Notes under the pieces: model-generated
Told to the model about the DNA's origin: nothing
What the model saw: only the letters and a program-made list of their open reading frames with translations
Database searches by the model: none
Shown here: positions 43,024 to 51,681 of the stretch, piece after piece
Position numbering within the stretch: the stretch's first letter is position 1
Layout of the letters: each line of letters starts with the position of its first letter
Translations under genes and position numbers: made by a program
Origin: Tenacibaculum sp.
GTDB taxonomy: Bacteria > Bacteroidota > Bacteroidia > Flavobacteriales > Flavobacteriaceae
DNA length: 64,000 nucleotides
Assembly (NCBI GenBank): GCA_022448525.1
Contig: JAKVCX010000006.1
Coordinates: forward strand, 310,001-374,000
Direction of reading: 5' to 3'

Positions 43024-43694
43024 TATTTTGCTATGAATTTAACAACAATTGCTTTGCTTTGATTAGTGAAAAAGGATTTAGAACTACTTTTATTCATGTT
43101 GCTATTAATATAAAAGTCCATAATATTAAAGGTCAAATTATCAATTTCTTTGACTTCTTTTACCTCTAGAATTTTCCCTAATTTCAAATCTGAAAGCTCG
43201 GCTATCATTATGGCTTTATTCTTTGCTTTTTGCAGAAGCTTTTTAAACAATCTCTTTTCTGAATCTTTTTCATCTTTAAAAAATGTTTCTTCTAGAGAAA
43301 TGTTTACACTTTCAAAACCTTTAAAAAGGTCATAAGTCTTATGAAGTTCTTCTTCATTGTTTATTGTTATAATAAAAGCTTTATCTGAAAAGTTATAAGA
43401 GTTTACTAAAGAGTTATAGTTTACAGGTTTTCTGTAAATATATTTTCCCTTTTTAAGAATATCTTCAATTTTTTCTTTTAGTTCTTTGTTTTTCTCAGCT
43501 ATTCGTTCCTTTTTTGTCTTTGATCCAGTTTGAACAAAATTTACTTCGTTTGGAATATTTAAAATTTCTAAAGCGTATTCATACTTTAGAACTTTAGAAC
43601 GAATTGTATCTTTTACTTCTACTTCAATAAAACCGTTTTGTGCGTAACACAAGGATGATAGGAATAGGATTCCTAATAAAATACTCTTTTTCAT
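43023..43694 (-). CDS. SIMPL-domain-like secreted protein
   Basis: The 223-residue protein has a signal peptide (ending SLCYAQ) and a periplasmic domain. The C-terminal block LLQKAKNKAIMIAELSDLKLGKILEVKEV follows the SIMPL (DUF541) pattern of A-KAK-KA--LA---G--LGKV. The N-terminal FIEVEVKDTIRSKVLKYEYALEI also fits. Cytoplasmic or periplasmic roles of SIMPL proteins are poorly known. It overlaps the dehydrogenase gene by one base and follows panB. Confidence 0.72.
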   Translation of the reverse strand: MKKSILLGILFLSSLCYAQNGFIEVEVKDTIRSKVLKYEYALEILNIPNEVNFVQTGSKTKKERIAEKNKELKEKIEDILKKGKYIYRKPVNYNSLVNSYNFSDKAFIITINNEEELHKTYDLFKGFESVNISLEETFFKDEKDSEKRLFKKLLQKAKNKAIMIAELSDLKLGKILEVKEVKEIDNLTFNIMDFYINSNMNKSSSKSFFTNQSKAIVVKFIAK

Positions 43695-43714
43695 TTTATT
43701 TATACTTACAGTTT

Positions 43715-44533
43715 TTAATACTGCTCTTTCTCATTTGGAAAATCAACGTTCTTTACATCAGTAATATACTGTTTAAAAGCGTTGGTCATTTCAGTATGTA
43801 AGTCTAAATATCTACGTAAAAAACGTGGATTAAATTCATGAGTCATCCCCAACATATCATGCATTACTAAAACCTGTCCATCAACACCACTTCCAGCGCC
43901 AATTCCAATAACAGGAATAGAGATACTTTCAGCAACTTCTTGAGCTAATTTAGCAGGAACTTTTTCTAACACTAAAGCAAAACAACCCAATTGTTCTAAT
44001 AATTTAGCATCTTCTTTTAGTTTTATAGCTTCTTCCTCTTCCTTAGCTCTTACTGTGTATGTTCCGAATTTATAAATAGATTGCGGAGTTAAACCTAAAT
44101 GTCCCATGACAGGAATTCCAGCAGTTAAAATTCTAGAAATTGATTGCTCAATTTCTGCTCCACCTTCTAGTTTTACAGCATGTCCGCCAGATTCTTTCAT
44201 AATACGAATTGCAGAATCTAATGCTTGTTTTGAGTTTCCTTGGTAAGTTCCGAAAGGTAAATCAACAACAACTAAACAACGATCAATAGCTCTTACAACC
44301 GAACTTGCATGATAAATCATTTGATCTAACGTAATTGGCAATGTAGTTTCATGTCCAGCCATTACATTTGAGGCAGAATCACCAACTAAAATTACATCAA
44401 TTCCAGCATCATCAACAATTTTGGCCATGGTATAATCATAAGCAGTTAACATTGAAATTTTTTCATTGTTACTTTTCATCTCTACCAATGACTTTACGGT
44501 AACTTTTTTGTATTCTTTTTTTGCTACAGACAT
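43715..44533 (-). CDS. panB: 3-methyl-2-oxobutanoate hydroxymethyltransferase
   Basis: PanB makes ketopantoate for coenzyme A. The frame is open from 44566. I prefer the internal start at 44533 ([20 protein letters not shown], 272 residues) because it fits the usual 264-275 length. Conserved blocks include [62 protein letters not shown] and [24 protein letters not shown], abbreviated from the frame; Asp and Glu metal ligands are present. No panC is nearby. Confidence 0.93.
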   Translation of the reverse strand: MSVAKKEYKKVTVKSLVEMKSNNEKISMLTAYDYTMAKIVDDAGIDVILVGDSASNVMAGHETTLPITLDQMIYHASSVVRAIDRCLVVVDLPFGTYQGNSKQALDSAIRIMKESGGHAVKLEGGAEIEQSISRILTAGIPVMGHLGLTPQSIYKFGTYTVRAKEEEEAIKLKEDAKLLEQLGCFALVLEKVPAKLAQEVAESISIPVIGIGAGSGVDGQVLVMHDMLGMTHEFNPRFLRRYLDLHTEMTNAFKQYITDVKNVDFPNEKEQY

Positions 44534-44646
44534 TTGTTGTTTTTTAATTTGGGTAAAAATAGACAAAATACAGGAAACTGGTTAATATATTGTTAATTTG
44601 AAAGGAATGTCAGTCTTTTTTATAGCTTTACATAAAACTAAAAACC

Positions 44647-45126
44647 ATGAGACTTTTCTTAGCCTTACTTTTCACCATAATTTTAAATGTAAACATGAAT
44701 GCCCAAAACACCTCGGAAAAAGTAGCAATAAAAAAAGTAATTGAAACATTTTTTGAAGGATTGCACACTGGAGATTCATCAATTGTAAGTAAAACACTAC
44801 ATAAGAACATTAAAATTCAAACAACTTTTACGAATAAAGAAGGATTGAAAATTTTAAAAGATCAAACGAAAGAGGAATTATTAAAAGGAATTGCTAGTAA
44901 AAAGAAAGAGGATATTTATTTTGAGAAATTACTGTCTTATGATATAAAAATTGACGGAAATTTAGCTTCTGTTTGGACTCCGTATGAATTTTATTATAAC
45001 AATAATTTTAGTCATTGTGGAGCTAATTCATTTCAGATGTTTAATAACAATGGAAAATGGGAAATTATTTTTATTATTGATATGAGAAAGAGGGTAGGAT
45101 GTAAGGTAGGCCAAGAAAAAAAATAA
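44647..45126 (+). CDS. secreted NTF2-like protein
   Basis: The 159-residue protein has a signal peptide (MRLFLALLFTIILNVNMNAQ) and a cone-shaped NTF2/SnoaL-type domain: VAIKKVIETFFEGLHTGDSSIVSKTLHKNI, then SYDIKIDGNLASVWTPYEFYYN and CGANSFQMFNNNGKWEIIFIID. Relatives are annotated as lumazine-binding or nuclear-transport-factor-2-like; a ligand is unknown. It is 14 bases upstream of an ECF sigma gene on the same strand. Confidence 0.82.
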   Translation: MRLFLALLFTIILNVNMNAQNTSEKVAIKKVIETFFEGLHTGDSSIVSKTLHKNIKIQTTFTNKEGLKILKDQTKEELLKGIASKKKEDIYFEKLLSYDIKIDGNLASVWTPYEFYYNNNFSHCGANSFQMFNNNGKWEIIFIIDMRKRVGCKVGQEKK

Positions 45127-45140
45127 TGTATCTTTAGAGC

Positions 45141-45713
45141 GTGAGTGAAACTAGTAAAAACCAACTTTTAAAGCCTGATAATTGGGTAGATAACTATTCT
45201 GATTATCTATTTAATTATGCAATTGTTAGAGTAAATAGCTCTGATATTGCGAAGGATTTAGTTCAGGAAACTTTCTTTGCAGGTTTAAGATCTGCCAAGA
45301 ATTTCGAAGGAAAATCAACAGAAAGAACCTGGCTGATTTCTATTTTGAAACGTAAAATAATCGATTACTACCGAAAAATAAACTCTAAAAAAGGACAAGC
45401 AGAAGTTCGAATGAGTTTTTATGAGGATGGTGAAAATGAGGGTAATTGGATTGAAGAGCGTGTACCTCAGTCTTGGAATAGCCAAACTGAGAAAGAAATA
45501 GAAAATGAAGAATTAAAAAACCAAATCGATAATTGTATCGATCATCTCCCAGAGAAATATGCAATGGTTTTCAGAATGAAAACGATTCAAGAATTCGAAA
45601 CTGAAGAAATTTGTAAGGAGTTAGATATAACACCGTCAAACCTTTGGGTGATCATCCATAGAGCAAGAACGCAACTGAGAAGTTGCATGGAAAAAAATTG
45701 GTTCAATAAATAA
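45141..45713 (+). CDS. ECF RNA polymerase sigma factor (GTG start)
   Basis: The 190-residue sigma-70 region-2/region-4 protein has YLFNYAIVRVNSSDIAKDLVQETFFAGLRSAKNFEG (region 2) and CIDHLPEKYAMVFRMKTIQEFETEEICKELDITPSNLWVIIHRART (region 4), shortened here. The start is GTG, as no ATG precedes region 2. It is followed after three bases by a small zinc-motif protein. It probably redirects polymerase under its control. No -10/-35 target motif could be assigned. Confidence 0.9.
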   Translation: MSETSKNQLLKPDNWVDNYSDYLFNYAIVRVNSSDIAKDLVQETFFAGLRSAKNFEGKSTERTWLISILKRKIIDYYRKINSKKGQAEVRMSFYEDGENEGNWIEERVPQSWNSQTEKEIENEELKNQIDNCIDHLPEKYAMVFRMKTIQEFETEEICKELDITPSNLWVIIHRARTQLRSCMEKNWFNK

Positions 45714-45716
45714 CAA

Positions 45717-45980
45717 ATGTTTAAATTTTTAAAAATTACCTGTCAAGAAGCGAATGAGATTTGTAATAAATCTCAATACAATGAGGCTACTCTCTTAGAG
45801 AAGGTAAAACTGAACATTCATATAGCTTTTTGTAAGATTTGTGCTATGTATTCTAAGCAGAACGCTAAGTTAACTGACATATTCAAATCTAAAGCGATTG
45901 ATTGTAAGAATCACGTTCATTGTATGAAAGAAGACGACAAAGAATTATTAAAAGAAAAATTAAGAGAAATGTCAAGTTAG
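45717..45980 (+). CDS. small cytoplasmic zinc-type anti-sigma candidate
   Basis: The 87-residue protein has the anti-sigma zinc pattern H-x3-C-x2-C (His35, Cys39, Cys42 in HIAFCKIC). Additional cysteines lie at 9, 16, 63 and 69. There is no membrane segment, unlike most anti-sigma factors. It begins three bases after the ECF sigma gene, so the two are surely cotranscribed. A redox- or metal-controlled hold on the sigma factor is inference from motif and position. Confidence 0.75.
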   Translation: MFKFLKITCQEANEICNKSQYNEATLLEKVKLNIHIAFCKICAMYSKQNAKLTDIFKSKAIDCKNHVHCMKEDDKELLKEKLREMSS

Positions 45981-46077
45981 TTTCTTTTAGTTATTAGAAG
46001 AACGTTTATTGATTTTTTGTTAGATTAAACGGAGTTTACTTATTTTAGGCAAATTCCGTTTTTTAAATTTTATCCCA

Positions 46078-46719
46078 ATGCATTTTTTACCTGAAGATAT
46101 TGATAATTATGTAGTACAACATTCTCAACAAGAACCTAAATTGTTGAAAGAGTTAAGTAGAGAAACTTGGCAAAAGGTTTTGAATCCTAGAATGTTAAGT
46201 GGTGCTTTTCAAGGGAGAGTATTAAGTATGATTTCTAAGTTGATTGCTCCAAAAACAATTTTAGAAATAGGAACATATACAGGCTATTCTGCTTTATGTT
46301 TAGCAGAAGGTCTTCAAGAAAATGGAATTTTACATACTATTGATAAAAATGAAGAACTGGAAGAACTTCAATATAAATACTTTCAAAAATCTTCTTTTGG
46401 AGATCAAATAAAACAATACGTAGGAAATGCTATTGAGATTATCCCATCAATTGAGGATAAGTTCGACTTAGTATTTATTGATGCAGATAAATCCAATTAT
46501 CTTAATTATTTCGAATTAATTATTGGTAAAATGAATAAAGGAGGAATTATTTTATCCGATAATGTATTGTGGAGTGGAAAAGTTGTTGAACCTTTAGAAG
46601 AAAAAGATATCGACACAAAAGTATTGCTTGAATACAATCGTTTGTTAAATGAAGATGATAGAATTGAAACGGTGTTATTACCTATTCGAGATGGTTTAAC
46701 GGTGAGTCGTGTAAAATAA
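46078..46719 (+). CDS. class I SAM-dependent O-methyltransferase
   Basis: The 213-residue enzyme belongs to the caffeoyl-CoA/catechol O-methyltransferase family. It has the SAM loop TILEIGTYTGYSALCLAEGL and the metal-binding VFIDADKSNYLNYFELI with ILSDNVLWSGKV. The substrate cannot be told. Its stop is three bases from the end of the convergent tatA gene. Confidence 0.92.
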   Translation: MHFLPEDIDNYVVQHSQQEPKLLKELSRETWQKVLNPRMLSGAFQGRVLSMISKLIAPKTILEIGTYTGYSALCLAEGLQENGILHTIDKNEELEELQYKYFQKSSFGDQIKQYVGNAIEIIPSIEDKFDLVFIDADKSNYLNYFELIIGKMNKGGIILSDNVLWSGKVVEPLEEKDIDTKVLLEYNRLLNEDDRIETVLLPIRDGLTVSRVK

Positions 46720-46722
46720 AAT

Positions 46723-47004
46723 TTACATGTTTCTCTTAATAGGACCAGTTAAATCATCAATGTTGTCTTTAACTTGTTCTACTTCTTTGTTAATGTCTGA
46801 AACGATATCAGTATCTATTCCTTGGTTTTTAGCACTATCGTTAATTTCTCGTTTGATTTCATTAGTAGCATCTTTTACTTGACGCATACCTTTTCCTAAT
46901 CCACGAGCTATTTCAGGAATTTTATTAGGTCCGAATACAATTAAAACAATTGCAAAAATTACAAAAATCTCAGGACCGCTTATGAATAATAATACTAAGT
47001 TCAT
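46723..47004 (-). CDS. tatA: twin-arginine translocase subunit TatA/TatB type
   Basis: This inner-membrane part of the Tat export channel has one membrane helix, the family motif FGPNKIPEIARGLGKGMRQ and an amphipathic helix, then an acidic cytoplasmic tail. The 93-residue length fits. A and B types are not cleanly separated in Bacteroidota. tatC is not in the window. Confidence 0.92.
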   Translation of the reverse strand: MNLVLLFISGPEIFVIFAIVLIVFGPNKIPEIARGLGKGMRQVKDATNEIKREINDSAKNQGIDTDIVSDINKEVEQVKDNIDDLTGPIKRNM

Positions 47005-47067
47005 AGGTACAAAGATACATAAAATAGCGAACCAGAGATTTACTTATATATTTTAATACAGTTAAAT

Positions 47068-49359
47068 TTATTTGATGATTAGTTGCTTGCTACTAATAAT
47101 GGCATCGTTAGTAACAAAAGGCATTGGCATCATATGATCTTCTCTAGGTTTTAAGTCGAATTCAGGATGACTTAATAAGTCGTTTGAAATTTCATTAATA
47201 ATTAAATTCAATTCTTGACTTTTTTCAAAATCTAATTGAAGTTCAAGTTTTTTATCTTGATTTCCTAAATGATAAGTTAATAAGGTTCGTCTTTTTAAAT
47301 CAGTTACTTTATTATATAAATTCACTCCGTTAGCAGCAAGAGAATTGATTTTGATATTACTATTATTAAATATTTCAAACTTTGTAATATCTCTTTGAGG
47401 AGTTAAAGTGAGCCAAACAGACCGAATATTTCCAATTACTGTATCTTTATTGGTGGTAACTAATGATGTTTTAATTTCTTTGTAGTCAGTTTCCTTTAGA
47501 TAGTTAAACTTTCTATTGTATTTGTTTGCAGTTTCTGCGTTTTTAATACTTCCTTCGGAAAAACTTTTATCGAAAATTTGTCGTGTATAGTTATCGAGCG
47601 TTTTATTGTAAGTTCCCCAATAAGCTTTTTTAGTATCAACATTTTGTGTGTACACCAAACTATTCGGTTTTCTCTTTTCGATAGAAAAACCACTATTAAA
47701 TGTAGCAAGTAAAAAGAAAATTATAGCTCCAATACCAGCAAGAATCGTCCAAGAGTTCTTTCGGTTTTTTGTATGGAAAATAGGAACAATTAATCCCGCC
47801 ACAAGAGCGATAAAAATTCCAGAGATAAAAAGGTTTTTTAATCCTAAACCAACCGGAAACATTTTTATTAACGGTGCAAAAATATATAATGTAGGTATCG
47901 CTAATATACTTAACCATAAATTCTTAGGTTTTTTATTGCCAAATATTAAAATGGCAAGAGAAATAATCCCTAGGAATGTTGGAAGTAGGAAGAATGCGGC
48001 TCCTTTTAAATAAGCGTAAATTAATATGTTTATGATGATCCAAAATAGTATTGGAAAGACTAATAAATCAGCTGATTTAACTTTATTGAACTTTTGATAA
48101 AACTTAAAAATTAACCAAACATCAAGTAAGCAGAAAGCTGAAATGTACTGATAACCATTATATGTGAATCCATGTAATATATCTTGGTAACTTGGATGAA
48201 TAAAGAGTATAATTTTCCAAAGAATCAAATTCAAAAGAGTTACCAGTAGTACTGATGATATAAAAGGAATTATCCCGGTAAAAATTCCTTTGGTTGTAAG
48301 TCTTTTACGTTTTATTCCTAAAATTATGATGACAAGTGTAAGAATTAAAGCAAAAATAATTAGAGGTAAAATCCAATTGAAAGGAAAGGTAAGCAAACCT
48401 ATAAATGGAAAATTTACAAAAACATGATCTTCATTACTATTTAATTTAGATAAATCAATTTCAGAAAAATGATTCAAATTACTTACAAAATAATCTTTCT
48501 GATGAGCTAATGAAGATCTATCTAATCTCGAATAAGTATCTTGAACAGTGTGATAGTCGAAATGATCACCAATGAAAGCAAAGTTAAAACCATTGATATT
48601 TCCTCCTTCCCTGAATACTGTTAAATCAGTATCGTTGGGTAGCATTTTATAAACACTATACATTAGTGAATTTGCGGCAGGGAAGTTTGGATTTGCTTTT
48701 AAAAATTCATTGAGAAGAACACTATTTTTTCCGTTAGTTTCCATTAACATATAACTCGGACCACCACTTCCACGAGCTTCAAAATTCAAAACTAAGCCAA
48801 CATTTTTTGCTTCAGGATGATACTGCACGAATGCTTCTGCTCCTAGTAAACCTAATTCTTCAGCGTCAGAGAAAAGAATAATTATATCATTTTTAGGAGT
48901 TTTATTTTGTGCTAAATAGGCTCTAATTCCTTCTAGAATAGTTACAATTCCTGATCCAGCATCAGCTGCACCAATAGAAGAATGTGGGTTACTATCGTAA
49001 TGACTAGCGACAACTAATGATTTACCATTGGAAGTTCCTTTGATTTTGGCAATAATATTTTCAACAGTTGTTCCTGCTTTCCACTTTTTATTGAAAACAG
49101 TAGCAGTTTGAATTTCGGGTTGTAAACCAATTTTTTTTAGTTCGTTGAACAAATAAGTTTGAACTTTCTTATGCTCTTCGGTTCCAACATGATGAGGTTT
49201 AACACCAATATGTTTTAAGTGATTTAGTGCATTGTTTATAGAAAGTTCATCTTGAGCTATGTTATTTTCATTATTAAAACTTGGTTTCATATCGTGAAAA
49301 CCCCAATAAATAGCTGCTATTAATATGAATAAAGTAAGCGTTTTGTTCGTTGTGTTCAT
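47068..49359 (-). CDS. M28-family membrane metallopeptidase (Fxna/ER-aminopeptidase-like layout)
   Basis: The 763-residue protein has an N-terminal membrane helix. An M28 zinc peptidase domain follows at about 60-310: VVASHYDSNPHSSIGAADAGSG (His and Asp ligands), FSDAEELGLLGAEAF (Glu pair) and GDHFDYHTVQDT. About nine membrane segments follow between about 320 and 560, then a C-terminal beta domain of about 200 residues. This order is like eukaryotic Fxna/ERMP1 peptidases. The active site faces the periplasm. Substrates are probably peptides, but this is untested. Confidence 0.9.
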   Translation of the reverse strand: MNTTNKTLTLFILIAAIYWGFHDMKPSFNNENNIAQDELSINNALNHLKHIGVKPHHVGTEEHKKVQTYLFNELKKIGLQPEIQTATVFNKKWKAGTTVENIIAKIKGTSNGKSLVVASHYDSNPHSSIGAADAGSGIVTILEGIRAYLAQNKTPKNDIIILFSDAEELGLLGAEAFVQYHPEAKNVGLVLNFEARGSGGPSYMLMETNGKNSVLLNEFLKANPNFPAANSLMYSVYKMLPNDTDLTVFREGGNINGFNFAFIGDHFDYHTVQDTYSRLDRSSLAHQKDYFVSNLNHFSEIDLSKLNSNEDHVFVNFPFIGLLTFPFNWILPLIIFALILTLVIIILGIKRKRLTTKGIFTGIIPFISSVLLVTLLNLILWKIILFIHPSYQDILHGFTYNGYQYISAFCLLDVWLIFKFYQKFNKVKSADLLVFPILFWIIINILIYAYLKGAAFFLLPTFLGIISLAILIFGNKKPKNLWLSILAIPTLYIFAPLIKMFPVGLGLKNLFISGIFIALVAGLIVPIFHTKNRKNSWTILAGIGAIIFFLLATFNSGFSIEKRKPNSLVYTQNVDTKKAYWGTYNKTLDNYTRQIFDKSFSEGSIKNAETANKYNRKFNYLKETDYKEIKTSLVTTNKDTVIGNIRSVWLTLTPQRDITKFEIFNNSNIKINSLAANGVNLYNKVTDLKRRTLLTYHLGNQDKKLELQLDFEKSQELNLIINEISNDLLSHPEFDLKPREDHMMPMPFVTNDAIISSKQLIIK

Positions 49360-49556
49360 TGGTCAATTATTTCTTTTTGTAAAGTAAGCTTTGGGTACAA
49401 TTTTTAAGAGAAAACGCCTCGTCTTAATTCCAAAAATTTCTTAGTAGGATGCATTAATTTTAATGGTATTAAAAATATAAAAATTAAATAAGAGATCGAT
49501 TTTATTTTGTAAATAACTATAAATCAGTATATTTAAGTAAATCAAACTTTTGTATT

Positions 49557-50021
49557 ATGGGGATTAAAAGCTTTCAAGGTAAAAGAACTGCTACTTTAAC
49601 TAAACCTTCACAACCAATATTGGTTTCTGATTACATGACGAAAAACTTAATTACTTTTAAAGAAGAGCAATCTATTGAAGAGGTAATAGAAATGTTAATC
49701 AAGAATAAGATTTCAGGTGGACCAGTGGTGAATAGTCAGAATGAATTAATAGGAATTATTTCTGAAGGAGACTGTATGAAACAGATTTCTGAAAGTAGGT
49801 ATTACAATTTGCCAATGGATCAGAATAATACTGTTCAAAAAGCAATGGTGAAAGAAGTAGAAACTATTGATGGAAACATGAATATTTTTGATGCAGCAAA
49901 CAAATTTCTTGAATCAAAAAGAAGAAGATTTCCCATTGTTGAAAACGGGAAATTAGTTGGTCAAATTAGTCAAAAAGATATTTTAAAGGCAGCCTTACAA
50001 ATGAAAGGGAATTCATGGTAA
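49557..50021 (+). CDS. tandem CBS-domain protein
   Basis: The 154-residue protein is two CBS modules: VSDYMTKNLITFKEEQSIEEVIEMLIKNKISGGPVVNSQNELIGIISEGDC and a second ending FPIVENGKLVGQISQKDILKA, abbreviated. Such stand-alone CBS pairs bind adenine nucleotides and report energy state to partner proteins. No partner is fused to it here. Confidence 0.9.
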   Translation: MGIKSFQGKRTATLTKPSQPILVSDYMTKNLITFKEEQSIEEVIEMLIKNKISGGPVVNSQNELIGIISEGDCMKQISESRYYNLPMDQNNTVQKAMVKEVETIDGNMNIFDAANKFLESKRRRFPIVENGKLVGQISQKDILKAALQMKGNSW

Positions 50022-50027
50022 TAAAAC

Positions 50028-50708
50028 CTATTGAATTTTATTTACTGTTCTACTTGGTAAATCTGTAATAACGATTTTTTGTTTTTCATTACTTTCTAAA
50101 GAAGCTATTTTTGAATAAGAATAGCCTGGAATTGGCTCGTTTAAATTTTTCCATTTAGCAATACCCGCAACAGTAATTTCTTCACCAATTTCGATAATAG
50201 CTTCTCTGTATCTAATATTTTTTTTGAATCCTAAAAATCCTTTACTTTTAACATTATAACTACGAAGTAATGCTTCAAATTCAGGTGTGCTTTCTTTAAA
50301 TGTATGAGAAGATGCTTTCTTATCAACTACTAAATGCGTTTTATAGTTTTTAGGATTATCAGATGGATTAATGATAATATATTCTCCATTTTTTTGCACA
50401 AAAAACGGCTGAAAACGAACGTCTTTTACTAAAGTAGCCCAGTGAGAACTATTTCCAGAACTTCTTTTTTCTTCTATTTTAATGCTATAAAAAATACATT
50501 CTCTTTTACTGAAAGGGGCAATAAGAGGTTTTTCAACATGTAATGCTTTTCCAGTAACTTTAGTTAATTGGTTTGTACGAATACCACTAATTCCAGAACT
50601 CGGTAATTTTCTCAATGTTCGAATAACTACTTGTTTATTATCAAAATAATAAACAAGGTACATTACAATAATAAAAAGGATAGGCACAATTATAAAAAGA
50701 GGTTCCAT
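50028..50708 (-). CDS. BAM/GIDE-like membrane protein
   Basis: The 226-residue protein has an N-terminal membrane helix (LFIIVPILFIIVMYLVYYF) and a domain that resembles the BAM (beside a membrane) region of MULAN/GIDE proteins: TKVTGKALHVEKPLIAPFSKRECIFYSIKIEEK, then a middle beta region and GEEITVAGIAKWKNL. It has no RING, as usual for bacterial relatives. A ligand or partner is unknown. It sits between a CBS protein (convergent) and a Zn-ribbon protein. Confidence 0.7.
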   Translation of the reverse strand: MEPLFIIVPILFIIVMYLVYYFDNKQVVIRTLRKLPSSGISGIRTNQLTKVTGKALHVEKPLIAPFSKRECIFYSIKIEEKRSSGNSSHWATLVKDVRFQPFFVQKNGEYIIINPSDNPKNYKTHLVVDKKASSHTFKESTPEFEALLRSYNVKSKGFLGFKKNIRYREAIIEIGEEITVAGIAKWKNLNEPIPGYSYSKIASLESNEKQKIVITDLPSRTVNKIQ

Positions 50709-50750
50709 GAGTCAGTTTTTACTTTATTAGTATCTGTTTTTACCAAATAG

Positions 50751-51104
50751 TTACAATTCTTTCTTTATCAATAGAAAGAGATCATTTTCTAAAGCTAGAT
50801 AACCTTGATTGTAAACATAAAAATAAGTATTGCCGGTTTTGGTGTGATAAACGGAAGTGAATAATTGAAAATCGAATCCTTTATCATATAATTTTGTTCG
50901 AGACACTTTAGTTTTACCGCTTGAATTTAACTCAGAAAGAATCTTGTAGTTTTTCTTCAGTCGATTATTGATGTTTCGAATTAAATTTTTAGTGTCTTTA
51001 TCAACTTTATTGTTATAAGTATTTCTGCAGTAATCTGAACAAAACTTCTGGTCAGCTCTTCCTTTTAATGGAGTACTACATTCTAAACATTCTCTTTTTT
51101 CCAT
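50751..51104 (-). CDS. Zn-ribbon protein (DUF2116-like)
   Basis: The 117-residue protein starts with a four-Cys zinc ribbon: CLECSTPLKGRADQKFCSDYCRNTYN (Cys6, Cys9, Cys23, Cys27 by count), then a basic helical part and a beta tail. The start resembles DUF2116-type zinc ribbons. It may bind nucleic acid or protein. The downstream BAM/GIDE-like gene is 42 bases away. Confidence 0.75.
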   Translation of the reverse strand: MEKRECLECSTPLKGRADQKFCSDYCRNTYNNKVDKDTKNLIRNINNRLKKNYKILSELNSSGKTKVSRTKLYDKGFDFQLFTSVYHTKTGNTYFYVYNQGYLALENDLFLLIKKEL

Positions 51105-51264
51105 AGGATGTAAATATATAAAATTATCTGAATGTAATCGACTACAAATATTTACAATCGAAAGTAATTGTTTTGCAACCGACTCTAACTTCGAATGTGT
51201 CGCACCTTTGCAGTGTCATTATTCAATGGCAAGGTCTTAACTGTTAAACGATAAAATAAATAAC

Positions 51265-51600
51265 ATGAACGCATTAAAAAACAGAGTACAGTTAATTGGA
51301 AATTTAGGAAACAAACCAGAAGTAATCATTTTAGAGTCTGGTAAAAAATTAGCAAAATTTTCTATTGCAACCAATGAAACGTACAAGAATTCAAAAGGAG
51401 AAAAAGTAATAGATACGCAATGGCATAATATAGTAGCTTGGAATAAAACTGCTGAAATTATTGAAAGCTACTTAGATAAAGGAAGTGAGGTAATGATAGA
51501 AGGTAGATTGGTTTACAGATCATATGAAAGTGAAACTGGAGAGAAGAAATACATCACTGAAATTGTTTGTAATGAAATATTGATGTTAGGAAATAAATAG
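51265..51600 (+). CDS. ssb: single-stranded DNA-binding protein, short form
   Basis: The 111-residue OB-fold protein has the Ssb start NRVQLIGNLGNKPEV and the blocks AKFSIATNETYK, DTQWHNIVAWNKTAEI and GSEVMIEGRLVYRSYE. It lacks the long disordered tail and the DDxIPF tip that recruits repair proteins. It is therefore probably a second, non-replicative copy for competence or repair, rather than the main Ssb. Confidence 0.9.
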   Translation: MNALKNRVQLIGNLGNKPEVIILESGKKLAKFSIATNETYKNSKGEKVIDTQWHNIVAWNKTAEIIESYLDKGSEVMIEGRLVYRSYESETGEKKYITEIVCNEILMLGNK

Positions 51601-51642
51601 AGGGGGAAATTGCTATACTCCAAAAAAGAAAATGAAAAAGAA

Positions 51643-51676
51643 GAAAACCCAATAGTTTTAGCTATTGGGTTTTTCT
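51643..51676. terminator. bidirectional intrinsic terminator
   Basis: AAAACCCAATAG, loop TTTTAG and CTATTGGGTTTT with a T run separate ssb from the convergent MscS-type gene. Confidence 0.87.
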
Positions 51677-51681
51677 TTTAA

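Noticed and set aside
44534..44566. Upstream start for panB giving 283 residues
   Set aside because: The extra 11 residues ([11 protein letters not shown]) exceed the usual length; the internal ATG fits the family better, though this is not proven.
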